Origin: JBAVVD01 sp049697115
GTDB lineage: Bacteria > Acidobacteriota > Aminicenantia > Aminicenantales > UBA4085
Assembly: GCA_049697115.1 (NCBI GenBank)
Contig: JBAVVD010000014.1
Coordinates: forward strand, 1 to 18,890
Reading direction: 5' to 3'
DNA: 18,890 nt
In this document: positions 13,630 through 18,890 of the stretch, in pieces
Layout: each line of letters starts with the position of its first letter
How positions within the stretch are numbered: the first letter of the stretch is position 1
Translations under genes and position numbers: made by a program
The notes under the pieces: model-generated
Database searches by the model: none
Told to the model about the DNA's origin: nothing
Seen by the model: only the letters and a program-made list of their open reading frames with translations

Positions 13630-13895
13630 TGGGTTTCTGTGATGGTAATGGCAATTGTGATTATGCTGGTATTTACGGCCGGAGCATCATTCAGATAGAA
13701 AGACCCTAAATAGGTGCCGTGCCGTTCCGGACAGAAATAGACGTCCGCGTCCATGGAACCGGCATACCAACTGAAGAGATCCCCCGCGTAGGTCATGATC
13801 GCGACATGGACGTCGTGCATGTAATCTTTTTTGTTCAATTGATCCGGTAGATTCGGCCAGGACAGCATTCCCCGTGCCTCATATTTCCACAGCAT
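13497..13895 (-). CDS. Unrecognised open frame, possibly gene debris
   Basis: A 132-codon frame. Its first part, from residue 26 (MHDVHVAIMTYAGDLFSWYA) to about residue 88 (AITITETQ), has plausible protein composition. After that it turns Ser/Arg/Pro-rich and overlaps, out of frame, the E1-beta-like relic. No ribosome site precedes either candidate Met. It is more likely a frameshifted remnant than a working gene. No function can be assigned. Confidence 0.2.
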   Translation of the reverse strand: MLWKYEARGMLSWPNLPDQLNKKDYMHDVHVAIMTYAGDLFSWYAGSMDADVYFCPERHGTYLGSFYLNDAPAVNTSIITIAITITETQARLASSYSSWGRPSCASPGRTSRCHWLRVRTTIPPAPSAWPVE

Positions 13896-13940
13896 CGATT
13901 ATTGTCTTCGTATTCCCGTTCTTCCTCGTAGTAGCTTCTT

Positions 13941-14005
13941 TCCCTTCCCCTCTCCGACTTGCCCTGGGTGTCCTGAAATTATATCCAGAAATAGATACTC
14001 AGCCG
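13941..14005 (+). repeat. Dispersed CTTGCC-CAGCCG repeat, copy B
   Basis: Head CCTTCCCCTCTCCGACTTGC, then CCTGGGTGTCCTGAAAT, a variable middle, and ACTCAGCCG. There are exactly 36 nt between CTTGCC and CAGCCG. Confidence 0.65.
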
Positions 14006-14011
14006 ATGTCA

Positions 14012-14048
14012 CCACTTTCCCTCGACGACTTGCCCTTGCTTTCTTGAG
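14012..14048 (+). repeat. Dispersed repeat head, partial copy
   Basis: CTTTCCCTCGACGACTTGCC matches the head of the copy at 12030 almost base for base, then diverges. It abuts the IstB-like remnant at 14049. Confidence 0.5.
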
Positions 14049-14156
14049 CTAGAAGATGGCTGTGGTGATCACCGGGTCCCTGAAGATTTCGTTCCACTGC
14101 CTGAAGCTGTGGTTGACGGTCGAGGTCTTGGCCGAATATTTTTCGTGATTCTCTTT
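14049..14156 (-). pseudogene. Relic of an IstB-like (IS21) ATPase, C-terminal fragment
   Basis: A 35-codon frame reads HEKYSAKTSTVNHSFRQW followed by NEIFRDPVITTAIF and a stop. IstB helper ATPases carry ERYexxSTixTSNxxFxxW, then a xxIFxDPVxxTAILDRL segment near the C-terminus. The match stops exactly where DRL should follow. Walker motifs and the DDE partner IstA are not present. It is short, so the call is tentative. Confidence 0.4.
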
Positions 14157-14316
14157 TTTATAAGGGAAGATGTTTAGGGGATTCCTGGCACCTTCAACCC
14201 GGCCTGCCTCTTCCTGCCATCTTCAATCTCGGCAAGGCCGGGATTTGCGTCTCTAGAGGTTAAAAAAACCTAAACTATAGCTTAGGAAAGCTCATGAGTT
14301 GTCCAAATCTATTTGA

Positions 14317-14604
14317 CGTCAAGCATTTATTCTGGCAATTGCAGCTCTTGTTATTCTTTTAACTTCATTGGTCTTCATAAAGGTTCAGCCAGGTCGAAAA
14401 CCCAGTCTTGAAGGCATTGAAGACGTTCGAGCGGCGCAAGCCTACGATCGGATCAATAAGTGGCCGCAGTTTCGAGCATTGAGGCGGCTGATCGTGCGGG
14501 AACTACGCCAGCATCGGCCAACGGGAATCCTGGCTGACATTATTAAAGGCGGGTTCGCATGGATGTTCGTATGGGGGAGGAAGGAGCTATCCAATTCCGA
14601 ATAA
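14317..14604 (+). pseudogene. Truncated membrane-anchored SAM-methyltransferase remnant
   Basis: The frame opens after a TGA at 14314-14316. It begins with a hydrophobic stretch (AFILAIAALVILLTSLVF), then KPSLEGIEDVRAAQAYDR and WPQFRALRRLIVREL. This is how a group of N-terminally anchored class I methyltransferases begins before the VDIGCGPG SAM-binding motif. Here that motif reads ILADIIKGGFAWM, the glycine-rich loop is lost, and the frame ends within 20 codons. There is no clear start codon (TTG at 14368 is internal to the similarity) and no ribosome site. It is a fragment, not a functional enzyme. Confidence 0.5.
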
Positions 14605-14771
14605 ATTGAACAACTGTCAACATTATTTATTTTGCGGCTAAATGGCTCAATCCCCCCGATATTTTGAGTTAAAGGACCGAATCCTCTCTGATCTGGCATT
14701 GCCATACAAAACACATCCGATTTTCAAACTTTCTCATAAAATATATATGGAGGCCAATATTTAAATACTTT

Positions 14772-14800
14772 TTGGTAAAATATTCTCGAGTCAATATTAG
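14772..14800 (+). promoter_or_regulatory. Possible promoter for the M48 peptidase gene
   Basis: TTGGTA (14772-14777), 17 bp, TATTAG (14795-14800), about 49 bp before the ATG. Both boxes are moderate matches. Confidence 0.3.
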
Positions 14801-14848
14801 TCAATTACCTGATTTTCCGAGAAAGCAGATTCTTGGCGAGCTTGAAGA

Positions 14849-15976
14849 ATGAAAAAGATGCATCCTCTTCTTGATGAAGAAAAGCAAAAAATAGCCCGGC
14901 TCTACGAAAGGGAGAAGCGCCTACTCGGCTTTGGGGGATTATTGCTTTCCCTCATTATCCTTCTTATCTTTTATTATTCGGGATTGAGCCGCCGGCTGGC
15001 GTATGATTTTATACCCAATTCAATCGTTTTGACTTTTCTCGCCTATGTTGCTGTTCTTTATTTCCTATTCTCCCTCCTTCAGTTCCCTCTCAGCCTTTAT
15101 GCCAGCTATTTCCATGAACATAAATGGAATTTCTCAAACCAGACCTTCAAGGCCTGGCTCTGGGATCAGGCTAAATCTTTTCTGGTGGGGCTAGTCATTC
15201 TAAATCTGATCCTCGGACTTCTTCTATGGATCCTAGCCTTCTACCCTCTTATTTGGTGGCTGGTGGCAGGAATCGGCATGGCGATAGTGAGCGTCATCTT
15301 TTCGATCATATTTCCCGTGGTCATCCTCCCAATCTTCAATAAGTACACACCAATCGAGGATAAAGAGCTGACCGAAGCGCTTCGCAAGATTTTGGCCAGG
15401 GGAGGCCTGAAGAGTAGCGGCTTTTTCAAAGAAGATATGAGCCGGCAGACAAAAAAGGAAAACGCTTTTTTGGCGGGGTTAGGAAAGACGAGGCGTGTCG
15501 TCCTGGGTGATAATCTCATGAATCACATGAAGATCCCGGAAATCGAATCCATCATTGCCCACGAGGTTGGCCACTACAAATTCCAGCATATCTGGAAACA
15601 TATCTGCCTTGGGACCCTCCAGCAGACCATCGTCTTTTATCTTCTAAATATCGCGATGAGGTCATTTTTCTCGGATTTTCAGTCGTCCACGCGGGAAAAC
15701 CTGACTCTTATCCCCATCCTTGCCATACTGATGGGCACTATTTCGAGTTTTCTGTTTGGGCCGCTGGGGAATGCGATTTCCCGGTATTTCGAAAGACAAG
15801 CTGACACTTATGCCCTGGAAAGCATTTTCGATAAGAAGGCTTTCCTGACAGCCATGGCCGGACTGGCTAATCGCAACCTTTCGAACGCATATCCATCTAA
15901 ATGGATAAAATGGCTTTATTATTCTCATCCGCCAATTGGGGAACGTCTGGAAACAGCTGAAAAAAGGCAAGCCTGA
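14849..15976 (+). CDS. M48 family metallopeptidase, Ste24/CAAX-protease-like
   Basis: A 375-residue integral membrane zinc protease. The zinc motif HEVGH is at 238-242 (IIAHEVGHYKFQH), the third ligand is Glu315 in YFERQADTYA, and the conserved YSHPPIGERLE lies near the C-terminus. Hydrophobic helices occur at about 27-44, 57-79, 110-131, 136-161, 255-272 and 285-305, as in the Ste24 branch of M48 rather than HtpX. Length is slightly below eukaryotic Ste24 (about 420-450), mostly from a shorter N-terminus. The ATG at 14849 has no strong ribosome site; a second ATG at 14858 is possible. In bacteria such proteins probably take part in membrane protein quality control; no prenylated substrate is implied. 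It stands alone with debris on its left. Confidence 0.9.
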   Translation: MKKMHPLLDEEKQKIARLYEREKRLLGFGGLLLSLIILLIFYYSGLSRRLAYDFIPNSIVLTFLAYVAVLYFLFSLLQFPLSLYASYFHEHKWNFSNQTFKAWLWDQAKSFLVGLVILNLILGLLLWILAFYPLIWWLVAGIGMAIVSVIFSIIFPVVILPIFNKYTPIEDKELTEALRKILARGGLKSSGFFKEDMSRQTKKENAFLAGLGKTRRVVLGDNLMNHMKIPEIESIIAHEVGHYKFQHIWKHICLGTLQQTIVFYLLNIAMRSFFSDFQSSTRENLTLIPILAILMGTISSFLFGPLGNAISRYFERQADTYALESIFDKKAFLTAMAGLANRNLSNAYPSKWIKWLYYSHPPIGERLETAEKRQA

Positions 15977-16171
15977 GCAGAAAAATAGATATGATCTATC
16001 GCATCCTATTACTTTTTCCACTGTTGCTGTTAATAAACCTGTCGAAAACCCGATAAAACAATCTCTCAATCGATTGATCTGTTTGAAATTCCAGCTCTTT
16101 GCACAATTTTTTGGCAAATTCTTTGGATAAGAATCAACGGCTGATTGCCGGAGAAACGATTTCTATTCCAT
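15977..16171. other. Intergenic stretch with perfect 12-bp palindrome
   Basis: No gene is recognised. TCAATCGATTGA at 16066-16077 is a perfect palindrome and might be an operator. No U-tract follows it, so a terminator is unlikely. Confidence 0.3.
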
Positions 16172-16200
16172 TTGACTAATTTTTTATCAAAGCTTATCTT
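16172..16200 (+). promoter_or_regulatory. Predicted sigma-70 promoter for the nitroreductase-like gene
   Basis: TTGACT (16172-16177), 17 bp, TATCTT (16195-16200). This predicts a leader of about 77 nt ending in AAAGGAGG. Confidence 0.45.
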
Positions 16201-16283
16201 ATCATCAAACAAACGAAGGGGCATTCAAAGGTGCATCACATCCTTATGTTACCTATCCCCTAAATCAAATAAAGGAGGATCAG

Positions 16284-16982
16284 ATGAAACGAAGAACATT
16301 CGTACAGAGCGCAGTGGCGGCTTTGCCCGCGTTCGCCGTGCTTGGCATCCCTTCTATCAGCTCCGGCCAAGAGCTGCAACCTATCACGCTTCCGAAACCC
16401 GAGAAGGACGGCGGCAAGTCCGTGCTGGCATCCCTGCAAGATAGAAAGACCATCCGCAACATCAGTCCGGATCCGCTTCCACCGCAGATGCTCTCTAATC
16501 TTCTCTGGGCTGCATTCGGAGTGAACCGGCCGGAAGGGCTGAGGGGAAAGCTGGGAAGAACAGCCGCTTCGGCCAGTAACTCGCAGGAAATTGACCTTTA
16601 CGTCGCCCTGCCACAAGGAGTCTACCTCTATGAGGCGGTTCCTCACCGTCTGACTCCTGTTGTCTCCGGGGACTTCCGGGCGCGGTCGGGGAGGGGCGCC
16701 GCGGGCACGGCTCCGGTAAATATCTTCTACGTCGTGGATTTCGCGCGATACATCGTGGAGGGGCAGCCGGATCGATCCATCGGGGATCCGGAGGTCCAGA
16801 AGTCTTATTATTATGTCTCGACGGGTCTCATCGCCTCGAACGTCTACTTATTCGCCGCCTCGCAAGGTTTAGCGGCTTGGTTCCACAATTGCGATAAGGT
16901 GAACACGGTCAAGGAGTTTAAATTGCGGCCCGAACAGCGCGTGCTGTTCGCCCAGACAGTGGGTTACCCGGTGAAGGCGTAG
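16284..16982 (+). CDS. Tat-exported nitroreductase / SagB-type dehydrogenase-like protein
   Basis: A 232-residue protein of the nitroreductase (FMN oxidoreductase) superfamily. The N-terminus KRRTFVQSAVAALPAFAVLG is a twin-arginine-type signal, so it is probably exported folded with its flavin. The mature part begins at about residue 30. RKTIRNISPDPLPPQMLSNL then LLWAAFGVNR (54-82), EIDLYVALPQGVYLYE (102-117), GLIASNVYLFAASQGLAAWF (182-201) and a VGYPVKA end follow the order of SagB/ThcOx-like members. The substrate is unknown; no RiPP precursor or cyclodehydratase is nearby, so thiazole oxidation is not supported. The ATG follows AAAGGAGGATC. The gene is GC-richer than its surroundings and has its own promoter. 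Confidence 0.82.
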   Translation: MKRRTFVQSAVAALPAFAVLGIPSISSGQELQPITLPKPEKDGGKSVLASLQDRKTIRNISPDPLPPQMLSNLLWAAFGVNRPEGLRGKLGRTAASASNSQEIDLYVALPQGVYLYEAVPHRLTPVVSGDFRARSGRGAAGTAPVNIFYVVDFARYIVEGQPDRSIGDPEVQKSYYYVSTGLIASNVYLFAASQGLAAWFHNCDKVNTVKEFKLRPEQRVLFAQTVGYPVKA

Positions 16983-17364
16983 CCGGGGGCGCGGGATTGG
17001 CGGCAAATGGCTCTCGTTCTTGGAGCCCGCGTGTAAGATCGGCGGCCGCCCTCACGCGTCTTCACCGAGGTTGCCCAGAAGGCGGCCGAGGAGAGCGCTG
17101 AGTATTTTAGATGATAAAGTGGGTATTGTCGGGAGACAGGGAGGGCGGATATGCCTCCCATTTTTCGTACCACTTTGAGGACTACTCTTCGCTATAACCA
17201 TAAAAATAAAGCTTTGTGAATCGATCCGTTGTTTACCTCATCAATTTTTCCAAACGAGTTTGACAACGAGAACAGAACGATGAGCTTTTTCTATCCGTGT
17301 CCAACAGGCTGTTGGAAAAATGCATAACGCACTCAGCGTCAGTACAATGTTCTAATCCGAACAC
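16983..17364. other. Intergenic stretch with hairpin, no clear gene
   Basis: A GC-rich left part contains a short plus frame ending VAQKAAEESAEYFR before TGA, perhaps debris. At 17301-17315 CCAACAGGCTGTTGG is a near-perfect hairpin followed by AAAAA. It resembles the ends of some IS elements more than a terminator, because there is no T-run. No promoter for the next frame is evident. Confidence 0.4.
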
Positions 17365-17691
17365 ATGCCCGTTACGGTTTTGCTTTTTGCTGTAATGGGG
17401 GGATATTCACCCAAAGCTGATATGTTAAAAGTGCTTATAGATGCAGGCGCAGATGTAAACGTAAAGTATGAAGGAAGCATGACTCTTTTGCATGTTGCTG
17501 CCCTATATGGGGGGGATAAATCTGTAACTGAACTATTGATTGCTAAGGGAGCAAATGTGAACACAAAAACGCTTTGGGATGAAACTCCGCTTGACTTAGC
17601 GATGTCGAAGGAACATAAGGAATTGGTGGATTTGCTCCGCAAGCATGGAGGGCATTCTGGGAAAAAAAAGGGGAATTTTAAGGTGATTTAA
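17365..17691 (+). pseudogene. Ankyrin-repeat protein fragment (5' truncated)
   Basis: A 108-codon frame of ankyrin repeats. Consensus pieces are DMLKVLIDAGADVN, TLLHVAALYGGDKSVTELL followed by IAKGANVN, and TPLDLAMSKEHKELVDLLRK. About three repeats are present, ending in a basic tail. The frame starts inside a repeat: the first residues PVTVLLFAVMGG look like the middle of a TALLFAVMGG-like repeat, an in-frame TAA lies 12 nt before the ATG, and there is no ribosome site. No signal peptide or partner domain remains. It is most likely the 3' part of a longer gene whose beginning was lost, though translation of a short product cannot be excluded. It is AT-richer than the nitroreductase-like gene. 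Confidence 0.65.
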
Positions 17692-18139
17692 ACAACACTA
17701 GAGTTTACAGGCGTCAGATACCCCACGAAATTCTTTGCCCAAATTCTTTCTTCTTCCTGCCCCATGCTTCTCACTCTCCTCCAACTTGCTCTGGGTATCC
17801 TGATTTCACTTCCAAAAATCGATAATCAGCCGCCCGCGCCGCGGTGAATTTCCGCTCTGGGCGATGAATCTCCCCTCTTAACCATGCTTGCAAGATACTT
17901 CCGGGCGCGCGGCGATGTCAATCGCCCAATAAGCTGCAGCGGAAGATCATGTTGGGGCAAAAAACCTTCTCGCACCGGCTAAAAGACGATAAGCTATCGC
18001 TTCCAGTGAAAATGAGCCAAAAAGTATAAGGCAGATATTGAGACCACGAAGATAGCAAAAGCACGCCAATACAGAGAAAGCGAAGCGATGAGGGAGCAGT
18101 TAAGAAGAAAAAACGAGGGATCGAAAGAAAAGAGCAACA
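17692..18139. other. Intergenic region with repeat copy C and possible gene debris
   Basis: Holds the repeat at 17771-17832. A plus frame around 18030-18165 (ADIETTKIAKARQYRESEAM, then REQLRRKNEGSKEKS) has coding-like composition but no start or ribosome site. It may be debris upstream of the small frame at 18140. Confidence 0.3.
17771..17832 (+). repeat. Dispersed CTTGCC-CAGCCG repeat, copy C
   Basis: Head TCACTCTCCTCCAACTTGCT, then CTGGGTATCCTGAT, a variable middle, and TAATCAGCCG. There are 36 nt between the two boxes; the last base of the first box is T instead of C. Confidence 0.65.
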
Positions 18140-18316
18140 TTGAATCGAAATATCCAAATAGTATCTAGAAACATTCTAGATGTAGCCCCGGTCGATCCTC
18201 CTAAAATGCGATGGCTTTTTGGCGAAAATCCTGATATACATACCCTGGGTAATTATCTGCCGACAGAGAAAAGAAAGCTCTGCATAATCTTTGATTTGGC
18301 GGAGAAAAATAACTGA
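18140..18316 (+). CDS. Possible small protein (58 aa), unknown
   Basis: A TTG-initiated frame reads LDVAPVDPPKMRWLFGENPD, then TEKRKLCIIFDLAEKNN, ending at TGA 18314-18316, 18 bp before the next start. Composition looks like a real protein, but no Shine-Dalgarno sequence precedes the TTG and the frame may be the 3' end of a frameshifted gene starting near 18030. The inverted repeat at 18164-18180 lies inside it. No family is recognised. Confidence 0.3.
   Translation: MNRNIQIVSRNILDVAPVDPPKMRWLFGENPDIHTLGNYLPTEKRKLCIIFDLAEKNN
18164..18180 (+). repeat. Perfect inverted repeat TCTAGAA-ACA-TTCTAGA
   Basis: Seven-base arms with a three-base loop. It could be an operator or short hairpin. No T-run follows. 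Confidence 0.4.
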
Positions 18317-18334
18317 ATTGGAGAGGAGGAAGAA

Positions 18335-18706
18335 ATGGGATTAAAGCGGAAGCAGATGCTAATGCGGCAAAAGGCATATTTCGAACAAAAACTGAAAGAT
18401 CGGCTGTCTTTCCTGTCTGGGAAGGGGATCGTATCTCCCAAGGCCGATAAAGATACTCTCGTTAGAAAATTGAAGGCAAATATTAAAGCCGTGAATAGCA
18501 GGCTGAGGCTGATTGCCGACAACGAAAAGAGAACGGAAGAGATGGCGAAGATAAAGGCGGAAAGGGCGGCAGCCCCTCCGAAAGCACAGGAAGGCGGCAA
18601 GAGCCAAAAAACGACGGAATCCCCCGAAGAAGGCAAGGCAACGATGAAAAAGGAAATAGAAGAAACGACGGAAAAACCGGCAGTCGAAGTGAAGGTAGAT
18701 AAGTAA
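18335..18706 (+). CDS. Small charged coiled-coil protein (123 aa), unknown function
   Basis: The N-terminal 75 residues are helical and basic (MGLKRKQMLMRQKAYFEQKL, then KANIKAVNSRLRLIADNEKR) and probably form a coiled coil. From about residue 78 the chain is low-complexity, with Lys, Glu, Ala, Pro and Thr (APPKAQEGGK, KPAVEVKVDK), likely disordered. There is no signal peptide or membrane helix, so it should be cytoplasmic. The ATG at 18335 is well supported by GAGAGGAGG at 18321-18329. The small frame at 18140-18316 ends 18 bp upstream and could be its operon partner. The family is not recognised; the shape is that of a nucleic-acid-associated or scaffold protein, which is only a guess. Confidence 0.7.
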   Translation: MGLKRKQMLMRQKAYFEQKLKDRLSFLSGKGIVSPKADKDTLVRKLKANIKAVNSRLRLIADNEKRTEEMAKIKAERAAAPPKAQEGGKSQKTTESPEEGKATMKKEIEETTEKPAVEVKVDK

Positions 18707-18800
18707 TCAAAAAAACGGCATATACTGAGACAATTTCCAGGTCTATTTAGATATTGGCCTAAAAACCAGATGTTTTTCAAGGCCGCCAAGCAACGCTTGC

Positions 18801-18861
18801 TCCCCCCCTCCTCCTTGCCCTGGGTGTCCTAAAACTTCATCTTATATTCAATATTCAGCCG
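18801..18861 (+). repeat. Dispersed CTTGCC-CAGCCG repeat, copy D
   Basis: Head TCCCCCCCTCCTCCTTGCCC, then TGGGTGTCCTAAAAC, a variable middle, and ATTCAGCCG. There are 36 nt between boxes. A second head follows at once. Confidence 0.65.
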
Positions 18862-18864
18862 CCT

Positions 18865-18890
18865 TTTCCCCTCCCCCTCTCCTCCTTGCC
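18865..18890 (+). repeat. Start of another dispersed repeat copy, cut by window edge
   Basis: Pyrimidine run CCCCTCCCCCTCTCC followed by TCCTTGCC, the same head as copy D; it runs off the window. Confidence 0.5.

Noticed and set aside
14442..14714. 90-codon minus-strand frame over the methyltransferase remnant
   Set aside because: No ribosome site or motif; the opposite strand has clear similarity to methyltransferase N-termini.
18253..18789. 178-codon Ser/Phe-rich minus-strand frame
   Set aside because: It is the antisense of the charged coiled-coil gene, which has a strong ribosome site.

Overview
The window is bacterial, with intermediate GC. The signs point to a Gram-negative, double-membrane organism: a lipoprotein signal, a Tat-type signal, a DsbD-like periplasmic domain and a serine palmitoyltransferase-type enzyme. 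The mix of genes (sphingoid-base synthase, DUF885 protein, stand-alone KAS III, slipin, IS91-type relics) would fit an Acidobacteriota/Aminicenantota-like genome. That placement is an impression, not something the sequence proves. Many upstream regions carry sigma-70-like hexamers separated by exactly 17 bp.

Left half (1-8.7 kb): compact, intact metabolic genes. A serine palmitoyltransferase-like PLP enzyme (cut by the window edge) diverges from an extended-SDR reductase, suggesting a sphingolipid/ceramide locus. Next come a small secreted DsbD-N-like protein, a KAS III (FabH), a secreted DUF885 protein whose usual metal-binding motif is replaced, a TatD nuclease, and a long-chain polyprenyl diphosphate synthase followed one base later by a CYTH phosphatase/cyclase-like gene. 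RNA polymerase omega (rpoZ), with a long acidic tail, converges on the CYTH gene so that both stop codons share one CTAG. Two tiny membrane proteins (62 aa and 29 aa) follow.

Middle (8.7-11.4 kb): an AT-rich block with a PD-(D/E)XK RecB/Cas4-like nuclease carrying two CxxC pairs and a THEP1-type NTPase. After it comes a slipin (band 7) gene preceded by a decayed nfeD remnant broken by a TGA.

Right half (11.4-18.9 kb): a low-density region full of debris. It has relics of an IS91-type transposase, an IstB-like ATPase, a membrane-anchored methyltransferase, possibly an E1-beta subunit, and an ankyrin protein. These lie between intact genes: a coiled-coil lipoprotein with a C-terminal membrane helix, an M48/Ste24-type protease, a Tat-exported nitroreductase-like protein, and a small charged protein. 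A family of dispersed repeats, all in one orientation, occurs only in this half. It has a pyrimidine-rich head ending CTTGCC and, in the full copies, a CAGCCG box at fixed distance. These repeats are the most unusual structure in the window. No CRISPR array, tRNA or rRNA gene was seen.
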